64,000 nucleotides of DNA from Candidatus Sulfopaludibacter sp. SbA3 (GTDB lineage: Bacteria; Acidobacteriota; Terriglobia; Bryobacterales; Bryobacteraceae), in assembly GCA_945890485.1 (NCBI GenBank), contig CAMDCN010000010.1, positions 124,001 through 188,000 of the forward strand. Direction: 5' to 3'. Below are positions 33,424-42,400 of this stretch, in pieces. Position 1 is the first letter of the stretch, and each line of letters starts with the position of its first letter. The translations under genes and the position numbers were made by a program. The notes below the pieces were generated by a model. The model ran no database searches, was not told the DNA's origin, and saw only the letters and a program-made list of their open reading frames with translations.

Positions 33424-34606
33424 GTAGTTTTGTCAAATCCTCGTTCTTGGCCCCGGCTGCTCTACGCTGCTTTCCGGCGGGTGTGCCTTTCGCACTTCTC
33501 TCGAGTTCGGCGGCAAAATTCTCGAAAGCTTCCTCGCTCAGATCCGTTAGGTGCTCTTGTTGCCACTCACGCAACGCTGGTTCATGATTGCCAAAGCTTT
33601 TGCGCAAAAAGATCTTGCAGACGCCGAGAAATTTCTCCGGCCGATTGGATCCGCTTCTGTTTGAAGACAAAGTGACGACTGCCTTCTCCTCTGATGCGGT
33701 CACAAGTTGCTCAACGATCGGGACCCTAAAGGTTGGGGTGGAGGCGGACGCGTCGACACAGTTGCGATGATTGTCGTCGAAGAAAATCAGCGGCTTCAGG
33801 GCCGCTAGCTCAACAGCCTTTGACATATCCGAGCAAAATGTCGCATGGTCGAGACGTATACCCCATTGGCGTAGGGTGCGAATTGGCCGATCGCCGAACT
33901 CCATGTCGCGCGCTGTCACAAGCGCAATCCGGAATGGCGGCGACTGGATCGGATACTTCTCTCTCAGCTTCTCCAATGCCATTGCGAATCGATGCAATGG
34001 ACCAGGCGGCAAAGGAACATCTGCCTTTGCCATTTCGTGGGCCCTAAAACCCGGAAGCTTTCCCTGTTTGTAGGCCTTGTCCGACTCATCCGAGAACAGT
34101 ACAGCGTCTCCGTCGAACGCTATGATAGGCGTCCCATCAAGTTCCTGCGCAAACTCCGGTCCCCCATGGACCAATCCCGCGGATATTCCGGCCTTGAGTG
34201 CCTCTATCACCGCATGTTCTTCACTCGACAGAAACAGTCCGACTTTTAAGGCCTTCAAATGGGGAAGCGGATCGCCGTTCCCCGTGAAGACCGCGCGCCT
34301 TATCTTGAGGCCATGATGTCGAAGAGATTTGTTAATCCTGATCAAACATTCGGGGTGATTTCTGGATACGATCACCACCTCGATGGCGGGTTTTCCATCG
34401 GTGCCAAGCGTTTCGTTCAGACCGAGCAGCGCTTGGATGAGCGGGAATGCAACGCCACGCTCGATTAGCTCGCCTTCATGCTCCCTTTGGTAGTTGATGA
34501 AAGCCTGTGCTCCGAGCTCTCGGTAGATTTGGTCTTCCGCGTCGAGCTTGAGAAGGGCGCGGGACGAAATTCCGATAACGAGCGAGTCGTCGGGTGACCA
34601 AGCCAT
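33383..34606 (-). CDS. 5'-nucleotidase (PF06189, cN-I type) with a C-terminal extension
   Basis: 407 residues. The core resembles cytosolic 5'-nucleotidase I proteins: LVIGISSRALLKLDAEDQIY at the N-terminus, then VVIVSRNHPE and the signature IAFDGDAVLFSDESDKAY, with IFFDDNHRN near 305. The family removes phosphate from AMP and deoxynucleoside monophosphates. About 90 residues follow the core, rich in Lys and Arg near the end, with no recognised domain. ATG 34606 is chosen because the family starts there and a 25-codon upstream extension is not conserved in type. Codon use is less GC-rich than in the flanks. It is co-transcribed with the overlapping ImmA/IrrE gene. Confidence 0.83.
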   Translation of the reverse strand: MAWSPDDSLVIGISSRALLKLDAEDQIYRELGAQAFINYQREHEGELIERGVAFPLIQALLGLNETLGTDGKPAIEVVIVSRNHPECLIRINKSLRHHGLKIRRAVFTGNGDPLPHLKALKVGLFLSSEEHAVIEALKAGISAGLVHGGPEFAQELDGTPIIAFDGDAVLFSDESDKAYKQGKLPGFRAHEMAKADVPLPPGPLHRFAMALEKLREKYPIQSPPFRIALVTARDMEFGDRPIRTLRQWGIRLDHATFCSDMSKAVELAALKPLIFFDDNHRNCVDASASTPTFRVPIVEQLVTASEEKAVVTLSSNRSGSNRPEKFLGVCKIFLRKSFGNHEPALREWQQEHLTDLSEEAFENFAAELERSAKGTPAGKQRRAAGAKNEDLTKLLAFAANLKRKYSV

Positions 34607-35141
34607 GGCTAGACAGACCTCTAAATAGACTATCACGATATCTACCCTAGCTATAGGTCGGACTTCCTCGTTCCTCGACATGTCATGCGTCGATCGGAAG
34701 GATTGGTTGACTTCGTGGCGGTTCCTGGCAAACGCTCAATGCTGTCGCCCACACACTTGCATCTAGTCGTTGTCCAGCGGGTCGTTGGCCGAGTGTTCAA
34801 TGTCCCAACGGGCTGAACTCGGCACGCAAGATAGAACCGTGCCCTGACGAGGCAGCCGTCGGATACTCATATGCCGCTGGAAGGTGATCTATATCGGCCT
34901 CATACGAAAGCTTGAAAAAGTCAGTGGCGTGGTTTATTCGGCGGAGCTCCACCAAATCGATGATCTTCGGTGCTCGATTCCTAACTCAGAGGGTAAACTC
35001 CCTGCTTCAGGCAATGAGGCGGTCTATCTAATTCTCGACCGGGACCGAGATCAAGAAGGCGTAGGCACTGGAGGATCGAGATAGCTGGGGATCGCGCTCT
35101 GGGGCCGGCTGGCGGACCTCCCGCCGTCCCTGGGGGAGCGG
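34607..35141. other. Mostly non-coding stretch of the accessory region
   Basis: About 530 bases upstream of the nucleotidase gene. It should hold that gene's promoter (minus strand), but no convincing -35/-10 pair was found. A 66-codon frame (34884-35084) is the only candidate gene. No tRNA or att-like direct repeat was recognised. Confidence 0.45.
34884..35084 (+). CDS. Possible small hypothetical protein
   Basis: 66 codons from GTG 34884, reading IYIGLIRKLEKVSGVVYSAE and later AVYLILDRDRDQEG. The alternating hydrophobic pattern is protein-like, but there is no family match. The GGAAG before the GTG is too close to act as a good ribosome-binding site. It could equally be a fragment of a decayed gene. 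Confidence 0.25.
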   Translation: MIYIGLIRKLEKVSGVVYSAELHQIDDLRCSIPNSEGKLPASGNEAVYLILDRDRDQEGVGTGGSR

Positions 35142-35426
35142 CTATAGGAGTATTTCCAGATGAACGTAGCTAGCTTCCATGCGTTTCGCCATGCCGGTGC
35201 CGCGCATCACTTCGCACGTGTTGGCGTCGCGCAGCGTCATCCGCATCCTTCCACCCGCCGGGTGATGGCTTCCTCCAGCACCCGAAGGTGCCGAAAATGG
35301 GCCGGTTGGGTCTATCGAGAACTGGTGGGCCAACTCCCTGACCGTAGCCTCGCCGGTCGCAAGGCGGGAGTGGATGGCGCGATCAGTTAGATCGCTGAGT
35401 GCCGAGATCGTAGCATCAGTATCCAT
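35142..35426 (-). pseudogene. Frameshifted ArsR-family regulator
   Basis: The N-terminal reading ATISALSDLTDRAIHSRLAT then GEATVRELAHQFSI matches the winged-helix part of ArsR repressors. After that the family sequence continues in another frame as HFRHLRVLEEAITRRVEG, which is the recognition helix and wing, and soon stops. The 94-codon open frame therefore joins a real N-terminus to a shifted tail. The repressor is probably non-functional unless the shift is a sequencing error. Confidence 0.7.
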
Positions 35427-35459
35427 TCCGAAAAAATAGATCGCCGGCTGGGGGCGGCG

Positions 35460-36095
35460 CTATCGCGGCATCGAGTCTGCGTCGATCTGGCCCCGTAGCC
35501 TCTCGTTTTCGCGCTCCAGCGCCTCAATACGGCGCTCGTAGGGGACCAGTGCCTCTCGAATCTGCTCCTCCGTAAACCGCGGCGTGATGTGCTGGGGACA
35601 GTTCCAATCGAACGCCTCCACTTGGAGCACGTAGGCCCTTTCGATGACGTCCTGACTGCCGGGCTCGCGAAGACGTTCGATCCATCCCCCATCCGCACCC
35701 CCTTCGAAAACCTTGGCTCGCGCCAAAAGTTTCAGGCGCGCTCTGGCTGCGTAGTCCACCAGGATCAGCGCGACCCGATCGTCAGTGGCCACGTTTCCGG
35801 TGCTGACGTACTGCCGGTTTCCACGGAAGTCCGCGAAGGCGATCGTGCGATCGTCGATCACCCTCAGGAACCCCTTCGGCCCTCCGCGATGCTGCACGTA
35901 TGGCCACCCGCTCGCGCCGATGGTCGCCATATAAAAGCTGTCCCGCTCCGCGATGAACTGCGACTCATCCGGGCCGAGCCGGTCGGCCGCCGGAGATCCC
36001 GTCGCCATACGCGCATACTGGCGGCGGCTGCCATACCGTTCCTGCAGCTCTTTCACCAGCGGGGTAAAGACGAGATCTCCAAAATGATGTGCCAT
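35460..36095 (-). CDS. Pyridoxamine 5'-phosphate oxidase-like FMN-binding protein
   Basis: 211 residues of the PNPOx-like split-barrel fold (PF01243). The core reads SFYMATIGASGWPYVQHRGG, then FADFRGNRQYVSTGN and VALILVDYAARARLKLLARA, the usual FMN-binding and dimer strands. The C-terminus is a coiled, charged helix (YERRIEALERENERLRGQI). Such proteins reduce small substrates or bind FMN/F420; the substrate is unknown. It lies 15 bases after the alpha/beta hydrolase gene on the same strand. Confidence 0.85.
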   Translation of the reverse strand: MAHHFGDLVFTPLVKELQERYGSRRQYARMATGSPAADRLGPDESQFIAERDSFYMATIGASGWPYVQHRGGPKGFLRVIDDRTIAFADFRGNRQYVSTGNVATDDRVALILVDYAARARLKLLARAKVFEGGADGGWIERLREPGSQDVIERAYVLQVEAFDWNCPQHITPRFTEEQIREALVPYERRIEALERENERLRGQIDADSMPR

Positions 36096-36110
36096 GGTCC
36101 CTCCCTGGAG

Positions 36111-37016
36111 CTACCGCGCGGGCTCCAGATTCTTCAATAAGAACGTCTCGATCCGGTCGCCGATCTCGGCGCCGTGGGTCTCAAGTGCGAAGTGACCGGT
36201 GTCGAGCAGGTGCGTCTCCAGATTCTTCAGGTCCCGGGCGTAAGGGGCTGCGCCCTCGGCGGGGAAAATGAAGTCGTTCTTTCCCCAAACTATCAGAGTG
36301 GGCGGTTGCTGTTTCCGGAAGAAGGCTTGGAAGTCGGGATAGAGAGGGACGTTGGTGGCGTAGGAAAGGAACAAGTCCATTTGGATGGCGGCGTTACCGG
36401 GGCGATCGAGCCCGACCTGGTCCACCAGCCATGCGGTGGGATCGAGAAGCGAGACATCCGCGACGCCGGTTTCGTACTGCCAACGGGTGGCTTTCGCGTC
36501 GACGAGGAAGTGCAAGGCCACCTGATTCTCCGGGGTTGGTTCCTTCCAATATTTCTTGATCGGGTCCCAGAACTCGAGGAGCCCCTCTTCGTAGGCATTG
36601 CCGTTCTGCACGACCAACCCTTGAATCTTTTCCGGATGCAGCAGGGCAAGGCGGTAGCCGATGGGCGCGCCATAGTCCATCACATACATGGAGAACTTGG
36701 TCAACCCGAGCGTCTCGACGAACCCTTCCACCACCTTCGTGAGGTTGGCGAAGGAGTATTCGAACGAGTCGCGGTCTGGCATGCTGCTCTGGCCGTAGCC
36801 GGGGTAGTCCGGCGCGATCACGCGGAAGGAGCTGGCGAGGCGGGGAATCAAGTTCCGGAACATGTTCGAGGAGGTCGGGAATCCATGCAAGAGCAGGATG
36901 ACGGGCGCGGTGGCCGAACCTGCTTCGCGGTAGAAGATATCCAGGTTTTGCACGCGGGCGGTTTTATAGTGCACCGGAAACTGCGTGCTGATCTGAGGCA
37001 TTTCTGTGATGGTCAT
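36111..37016 (-). CDS. Alpha/beta hydrolase, epoxide hydrolase/haloalkane dehalogenase-like
   Basis: 301 residues with the oxyanion motif LLLHGFPTSSNMF. VMDYGAPIGY has Asp at the nucleophile-elbow position, as in epoxide hydrolases and dehalogenases rather than Ser esterases. VWGKNDFIFP supplies the acid and LDTGHFALETH the catalytic His. ATG 37016 has a good ribosome-binding site (AAGGAAA); the in-frame ATG 37058 lacks one. The substrate could be an epoxide or haloacid; the sequence does not decide. It heads a two-gene unit with the PNPOx-like gene. Confidence 0.85.
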   Translation of the reverse strand: MTITEMPQISTQFPVHYKTARVQNLDIFYREAGSATAPVILLLHGFPTSSNMFRNLIPRLASSFRVIAPDYPGYGQSSMPDRDSFEYSFANLTKVVEGFVETLGLTKFSMYVMDYGAPIGYRLALLHPEKIQGLVVQNGNAYEEGLLEFWDPIKKYWKEPTPENQVALHFLVDAKATRWQYETGVADVSLLDPTAWLVDQVGLDRPGNAAIQMDLFLSYATNVPLYPDFQAFFRKQQPPTLIVWGKNDFIFPAEGAAPYARDLKNLETHLLDTGHFALETHGAEIGDRIETFLLKNLEPAR

Positions 37017-37159
37017 GAGTTTTTCCTTGTGGCCAAGTGAGGCGATCGGCCGCGCCACTTGCTTCCATCTCCAGGGTGCGTTGTATGCCTATGGACTTTG
37101 AACCCTGAATGGGGCTAGCCGATCCTCTCGTTCGGGTCGCCGCGGCTAACCCTTTTGGG

Positions 37160-37570
37160 CTATCGATCCGACATCGGAATTCGCCGTCGACCGAAAAGTC
37201 GGGCGTCGACGGACCACGCCCCTGGCCCCAGAAGGCTGACTCCGAGGGCAATCGCGACGGCGAGCAGATGGGAGACAGGGGCCGCGCCGGGCCGAGTGGC
37301 GAGGTAGAGTTGCAACAAGGCCGTGAGGACGCCGGCGATGGGGGTCCACAGTCCGGCGAGCAGCAGCAAACCACAGCCGGCAGCAACGGCAGCAGCCCAA
37401 AACTCGGAGCCGGGACGGGTCCAGCAGGCGAGGCAATGCGCGATCAGAAAAGTGGCGATGGCGATCCGCAGCAACAGAAGGCCACGGCCCGGCCAAGCGT
37501 TCGCGAAGGTGGAGTATAAGCGCTGCAGAGGTCCTGTCTTGACGATAGGCGGTGACCAAGAAACGGACAA
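37160..37570 (-). CDS. DoxX-family membrane protein
   Basis: 136 residues with four hydrophobic helices (about 28-46, 58-78, 80-92 and 98-116) and RGLLLLRIAIATFLIAHCL, typical of the DoxX/DoxD-like family. Members are small quinone- or thiol-oxidation-related membrane proteins with little defined biochemistry. It lies between the hydrolase and a response regulator on the same strand, 143 bases upstream of the hydrolase start. Confidence 0.75.
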   Translation of the reverse strand: MSVSWSPPIVKTGPLQRLYSTFANAWPGRGLLLLRIAIATFLIAHCLACWTRPGSEFWAAAVAAGCGLLLLAGLWTPIAGVLTALLQLYLATRPGAAPVSHLLAVAIALGVSLLGPGAWSVDARLFGRRRIPMSDR

Positions 37571-37610
37571 GCCTCGTAGGTAGAGAGCAGGAGGCCCCTT
37601 TTGAGTGAAG

Positions 37611-38252
37611 CTACGGCATCAACATGCCGCGCTTGACGGCAATCATGGCGGCATGGGTGCGATCGTTGGCGCGCAGTTTTGCCAGGATGTTTTTCACGCG
37701 GCTCTTCACGGCCTCCTCCGAGATAGCGAGTCGCGCCGCGATCTCTTTGTTGGCGTGCCCCTGGGAGATGAGTTCCAGCACCTCCATTTCCCTGTCGGTC
37801 AGAGCGTCGTCCATCGAGTGATCGAATAGTGCCGCCGCGATGTCCGGTGAGACGGTTCGGCGGCCGCCGTGTACGCAGCGGATGGTATCGAGCAGGTCCT
37901 TGTGCAGCAGGCTCTTGAGCAGATAGGCCCGCGCGCCGGCTCTGAGCGCGCGCTTGATCTGCGCATCGCCGGAGTACGTTGTGAGGACAATGATCGCGGC
38001 GTCCGGGGCCTGTTCCCGGATGGCGATAATGGCATCGATGCCGTGCATCCCGGGCATTTGGAGATCCATGAGCGTTACATCGGGCTGATGCTTCCGGAAC
38101 TGCTCGACGCCTTCGAGACCGTTTGCGGCTTGGGCCACCAATTCCAGGTCCGGCTTGCCAGCGAGCAGCGCATCGATGCCTTCGCGGATCAACGGATGGT
38201 CATCGACAATCAGGATGCGAATCGGCCGGGTTGTTGGAGTGGAATGGTCCAT
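37611..38252 (-). CDS. NarL/FixJ-family response regulator
   Basis: 213 residues. The receiver domain has the acidic pair in IRILIVDDHPLIREG, the phospho-acceptor Asp in VTLMDLQMPGMHG, and Thr and Lys in VLTTYSGD and YLLKSLLH. The C-terminal LuxR helix-turn-helix reads LTDREMEVLELISQGHANKE through ISEEAVKSRVKNILAKL. It should be phosphorylated by the adjacent hybrid propeller kinase and act as a DNA-binding activator. ATG 38252 (MDHSTP) is preferred; ATG 38273 is possible. Confidence 0.92.
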   Translation of the reverse strand: MDHSTPTTRPIRILIVDDHPLIREGIDALLAGKPDLELVAQAANGLEGVEQFRKHQPDVTLMDLQMPGMHGIDAIIAIREQAPDAAIIVLTTYSGDAQIKRALRAGARAYLLKSLLHKDLLDTIRCVHGGRRTVSPDIAAALFDHSMDDALTDREMEVLELISQGHANKEIAARLAISEEAVKSRVKNILAKLRANDRTHAAMIAVKRGMLMP

Positions 38253-38290
38253 CGGACTGGCGGAAGTCCTCACAGGCGCGCTTGTTGGGA

Positions 38291-41260
38291 TCAGTATAAG
38301 TCGGCTGTCCTGGAATCCTCAAATTGCACGTAGGCGATGAGGGCCGGGACGGTGACTTCGATCTCCGTGCCTCGACGGAGTTCGCTCCACATTTCGAATT
38401 GGCCGCCGATGCTGGTGGCGCGTTCGCGCATGCCGGGAAGGCCGTAGTGTCCTTTGCGCCGGCCACTGCGCAAGACCTGCGGGTCAATGCCTGCGCCGTC
38501 ATCGCGTACCCGCAGGCGCAGGGCGCTTTCGTCGTAGAGGATGTCGAGTTCGATCTGCTTTGCCTGGGCATGGTTGTACGCATTGCGAACGGCCTCGCGA
38601 GCGATTCTGTATAGGTCGTCGCGCACCAGGGGATGCAGTCGGCGCGGGGTGCCTTCGACGAGAACGCGATAGGAGGCTTTGGTCTGGTTGCGCTCGGAAT
38701 CCGGCCCATTGGCGCGGAATTCGCGATCGATCGCCGCAAGGGACTCGACAAGATTGTCGTCGTCTTCCTCACCGCGAAGGGATTGCACGGCGTCCCGGCC
38801 CTCTTCGATGGCGGAGGCCGCTTGCTCGATGGCGCGGGTGAGGGCCTGAGTGGCGGCTTCCGGCTTAGCCGGCAACATATCCTGCGCGGCCTGGAAGCGC
38901 AGGATGAGCCCCTGAAAACTTTGGAGAAGGGTGTCGTGCAGGTCCCGGGCGATGCGGGTACGCTCTTCGAGGCGCTCCTCGAAACGAACGTTCCACTGCC
39001 GCCGGATGGAGCCCAATCTCCATCGGTAGATGGCGAACGCCGCGAGGCAGACCAACAGAACGGCCGTCGTGCGAAACCACAAGGTCTGCGGCAAGGCCGG
39101 TTCGAGATACACGTCGACGCTGGCCGTGGGGCCGTTCCATACACCATCGATATTGCTGGCCTGCACTTCGAACCGGTAGGGACCGGGCGCAAGATTGGTG
39201 AATGTTGCCTGGCGGATGGAGGTGGGTTCACTCCAATCGTTGTCGAAGCTGGAGAGCTTGTAGCGAAACCGAACCCGGTCGGGGGCGGTAAGGTTCAGGC
39301 CGGTGAAGCGAAGGATTGTTCGCAGGTGACCGGCTGGCACTTTGACGGTGCCTTCCATGGGCAGCGCGACTTCATCGGCCGAGACTTGCTGCAACTGGAC
39401 CAGGGTGGGAGAGGCCAGCGGCCTGAGTTCAGCGGGGTCCGCCATGGTCACGGTGTTGCCGAGCGAGATCCAGATTCGGCCGGCGGAATCGGCGACAATG
39501 GAGCGGCCGGTGCGGCTGGGAGCGACGGCGGGCAGCCCGTCCTGGAGGCCGAATTGGCGAATGATGGCGGGGCGAGTTTCGCCGTGCAGCAGGCTGTTGC
39601 GATGGATGCGGAGGACGCGACTGGCGGTGAGAATCCAGAGAAAGTCATCGCGATCGGCGGCGACGCCGAAGATTGGTTCCTGGAGCAAGGGCGGGTTGAT
39701 CGCTGCTACTGGAGGCTTTCCTTTCTCGTTCGAGGTCTTGATGTAGGCCAGGCCGCGTTCCGCGCCAACCCATAAGATGGAGGAGCCATCGGCGAGCAGG
39801 CAGTTGATGCGGCCCGGCGGAAGTCCATCCCGGGCGGTGAAGGTCCGCCACTGGCCCTGCGAGAGGGAGGCAAGGCCGTTGGCGGTGGCAAACCACAACG
39901 AGCCGTCGGGGGTTTGCTCGATTGCGGCGACGGTTGTCAGGGCCAGTTCTCCTGCCTTGGCGTAGGAATGAACTTGCCCATTCGCGAGTTCCGACACTCC
40001 GGCGTTTTGCTCTCCGATCCAGAGGGAGCCCGCGGCACTTTTGAACAGCGAGAGAACGGGATCTTTGCCCTGGACCTCTTCGAAGGGCGTGCGGCTGGCC
40101 GATGAGAGCGGCAGGTTGGCTCGCCAGATGGCGCCGTTCTTTAGGCCGAGCCAGAGATCGGAACCGGCGCCGGCAAGCGAGGTGAAACCTGCCGTTGCGA
40201 GGACCTGCTCCGGCCGGCCATTGGCGATCCGCACCAGCCCGAGATTCGGCCTGGCGCACCAGACGGCTCCTTGTGGATCGACGAAAAGGGAGCCGCCGGT
40301 GCTGTCCGGATTCCCATTGAGCACGTAGGTGGTGAGGATCCGCTTGCGGATCCGGGCGATGCCTGTCGAAGAGCCGGCCCAAATGTTTCCCTCCCGGTCC
40401 TCGAAGAGCGATGTGACGGTGTGGCGAACGCAAGGTGCGGGGGCTGGGGCAGCGTCCTCGGTTGCCATGTAATGGAGGCCGCTATGTGCGCCTAGCCAGA
40501 GGGCCCCGCGGCGGTCTTGCAGCATGACTTGAATCCGCGGCGGGCCGGTGGCGCGGACGGTTGGGCTGAGGCCATCCCATTGCAGCAGGCCTTTGTCGGT
40601 GCCGATGCTGATGCCGTGCTGTTTGAAGTGGCCGAGCGCGCCGATTTTTACGTGATCGAATCTGGGTGGCTTTTCGGGAAACTGGCGGGCGGGATACGCC
40701 GAGAGTCCCAGGGTCGCGGTTCCCATCCAGATCGTGTTATCGCGGGCTCGTACGGCGGAGGTGATGTCGGAGCGGGTGCCCTCGATCGGGGTGAACGTCT
40801 TGCCGTTGAAGGTGACTAAACCTCGCCGCACCCGGGCGATGAGGATGGCGCCATTGGCCTCCCGGTAGATGGCGGACACGGTATCGTCCGGCTGGCCGGG
40901 AAGCGGGGGGAGTTCTTCCAGCTTCTCGTTGCGCAGGCGAAGCCGCTGCAGAGTGGCTGTGCTGATGAGTAGATTTCCTTCGGCGTCGCCGGCGAGGGCG
41001 TAGACCGAGTCAATGGGGTTCCGCGCTGGGCTGGTCTCCCGGAAGAGGTGAAAGGCGGCTCCATCGAAACGAACCAGGCCGCGGTCGGTGCCGATCCAGA
41101 GGTATCCGTCGCGGGTTTGCGTGATTCCGTAAATGCGGCCGCCGGGATAGCCGAGCGAGGCGTCCCACTCCTCGCAGGAATACTGGGTTGCCTCGTTCGC
41201 GATGCTGGCTGGCGCCGCCGCGGACAGGACGGCGCACAGCGTGACCAGAGCTGCGAGCAT
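38291..41260 (-). CDS. Periplasmic-propeller sensor histidine kinase (Reg_prop/Y_Y_Y, HisKA_3)
   Basis: 989 residues. A signal peptide (MLAALVTLCAVLSAAAPAS) is followed by repeated propeller blades such as GYLWIGTDRGLVRFDG and SLWFATANGLASLSQGQW over about 600 residues. A Y_Y_Y-type domain (RFRYKLSSFDNDWSEPT, then LAPGPYRFEVQASNIDGVWN) and one membrane helix follow. The cytoplasmic part is HisKA_3 with the His near 772 (RIARDLHDTLLQSFQG) and an HATPase domain ending GHYGLPGMRERATSIGG. Such kinases sense polysaccharide fragments in Bacteroidetes; here the neighbouring GH16-like lipoprotein fits carbohydrate sensing. The response regulator follows 38 bases downstream. Confidence 0.92.
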   Translation of the reverse strand: MLAALVTLCAVLSAAAPASIANEATQYSCEEWDASLGYPGGRIYGITQTRDGYLWIGTDRGLVRFDGAAFHLFRETSPARNPIDSVYALAGDAEGNLLISTATLQRLRLRNEKLEELPPLPGQPDDTVSAIYREANGAILIARVRRGLVTFNGKTFTPIEGTRSDITSAVRARDNTIWMGTATLGLSAYPARQFPEKPPRFDHVKIGALGHFKQHGISIGTDKGLLQWDGLSPTVRATGPPRIQVMLQDRRGALWLGAHSGLHYMATEDAAPAPAPCVRHTVTSLFEDREGNIWAGSSTGIARIRKRILTTYVLNGNPDSTGGSLFVDPQGAVWCARPNLGLVRIANGRPEQVLATAGFTSLAGAGSDLWLGLKNGAIWRANLPLSSASRTPFEEVQGKDPVLSLFKSAAGSLWIGEQNAGVSELANGQVHSYAKAGELALTTVAAIEQTPDGSLWFATANGLASLSQGQWRTFTARDGLPPGRINCLLADGSSILWVGAERGLAYIKTSNEKGKPPVAAINPPLLQEPIFGVAADRDDFLWILTASRVLRIHRNSLLHGETRPAIIRQFGLQDGLPAVAPSRTGRSIVADSAGRIWISLGNTVTMADPAELRPLASPTLVQLQQVSADEVALPMEGTVKVPAGHLRTILRFTGLNLTAPDRVRFRYKLSSFDNDWSEPTSIRQATFTNLAPGPYRFEVQASNIDGVWNGPTASVDVYLEPALPQTLWFRTTAVLLVCLAAFAIYRWRLGSIRRQWNVRFEERLEERTRIARDLHDTLLQSFQGLILRFQAAQDMLPAKPEAATQALTRAIEQAASAIEEGRDAVQSLRGEEDDDNLVESLAAIDREFRANGPDSERNQTKASYRVLVEGTPRRLHPLVRDDLYRIAREAVRNAYNHAQAKQIELDILYDESALRLRVRDDGAGIDPQVLRSGRRKGHYGLPGMRERATSIGGQFEMWSELRRGTEIEVTVPALIAYVQFEDSRTADLY

Positions 41261-41282
41261 CCGGTATTCGCGAGGCGGGCGA

Positions 41283-42332
41283 TCAGGGTGTGTACTCGAA
41301 GCGGTCAATGACGACCTCCCCTTCCGCCGGTTGCTTGGCCGGGCCATTCTGCAGGTACAGGGCGATGCGGGCGGATTCGAGCCCCGGCGTGGGAACGCCT
41401 AGCGTGAACTGGTGCTGCGCGATGGGGCTGTTGCGCCGATCGGACGTCGTGGCGGCGAATTCGATTTGTCCGGCGGCCCAGCGGAACGAATAGACGTATG
41501 GGCCGGGCGGCAGATTGAATTCATGGAGATTGCTGGCAACCTGATAAGGCTGCAGGATGAACCGCGCGATCTGTTTCGCAGGCGACCGCCGCCGGACTAC
41601 GATATCCATTTCGCGGTTGTTCTGGCCCGCGCCGGCGTAGTCCCAGGTGAACATTTCGAGCACAATGTCCGAGGCGAGGGGGGAGACGTCGCGGACGTGG
41701 AAGGAGTAGGCGCCGTAGCCCAAGCTGCGGGTCAAGGCGACCTCGGCGCACTCGAAGTGATCGGCGTTCCTTCTGACGCGCAGGTGCAGCGCTCCGTTCG
41801 GGTCGACCCAGGCGTTGCTGGCGGCGTAGGGATTTCGCTTGCCGCCGCGATTGCTGGCGGCGGTTCGCACGCGCCAATCGTAGCCGCTGAACGGCAGGAT
41901 GGTGGAAGGCGAATGGGCGCTTCCCGGGACTTCCGCGACGGCGGCGACGAGACCACCGGCAGAAGGAAGCTCCTTCATGTTGCGCGCCGGGGTATAGCCA
42001 GGATCGACTAGAAGCGCGGCGTAGTCGCTTCCCAGGTGGGTAGCGTTGAGCCAAGTGCCTTTGGGCAGGATTCGCGTGAAGGGGGCCTCGGCCAGCGGCT
42101 GCAGCCACCAGGATTCGCTTTTCGCGTAGAGGACCAGTTGCTGGCCGTCTCGACTTCCGGTGACCGTGCCTTCGATGATGTCGTGCTGGTCGGAGCCTTG
42201 GTGATCTGCCTTGGGGATGCGGGTGAACTGAATGGTGGGGCGGGGCGGCACGGCCGTGCTGTGGCATCCGGCCTGCCAAACGCCGGCCGCCAGGATCCAG
42301 TGCCGACGGGTGAAATCTGATCGCAGGGGCAT
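41283..42332 (-). CDS. GH16-like (concanavalin-fold) lipoprotein
   Basis: 349 residues from ATG 42332 with an RRHWILAAGVWQAGC leader ending in a lipobox-like Cys. The C-terminal 200 residues look like a glycoside hydrolase 16/laminarinase-type jelly roll: GAYSFHVRDVSPLASDIVLE, then QNNREMDIVVRRR and YVYSFRWAAGQIEFA. The GH16 catalytic motif is E-x-D-x-x-E; here EMD keeps the first Glu and Asp but the last Glu is missing, so it may bind glycan rather than cut it. It lies 22 bases before the sensor kinase and probably shares its transcript. Confidence 0.72.
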   Translation of the reverse strand: MPLRSDFTRRHWILAAGVWQAGCHSTAVPPRPTIQFTRIPKADHQGSDQHDIIEGTVTGSRDGQQLVLYAKSESWWLQPLAEAPFTRILPKGTWLNATHLGSDYAALLVDPGYTPARNMKELPSAGGLVAAVAEVPGSAHSPSTILPFSGYDWRVRTAASNRGGKRNPYAASNAWVDPNGALHLRVRRNADHFECAEVALTRSLGYGAYSFHVRDVSPLASDIVLEMFTWDYAGAGQNNREMDIVVRRRSPAKQIARFILQPYQVASNLHEFNLPPGPYVYSFRWAAGQIEFAATTSDRRNSPIAQHQFTLGVPTPGLESARIALYLQNGPAKQPAEGEVVIDRFEYTP

Positions 42333-42400
42333 GGTCGCCGACATTCCGTTGGTCAATTATTGCAGTTCGCCGCGGGCCAGAACATAGGAGGGGGTATCGG

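Noticed and set aside
30793-36100. A complete integrative element or prophage
   Set aside because: The composition and gene decay fit foreign origin, but no integrase, transposase, tRNA target or flanking direct repeats were recognised.
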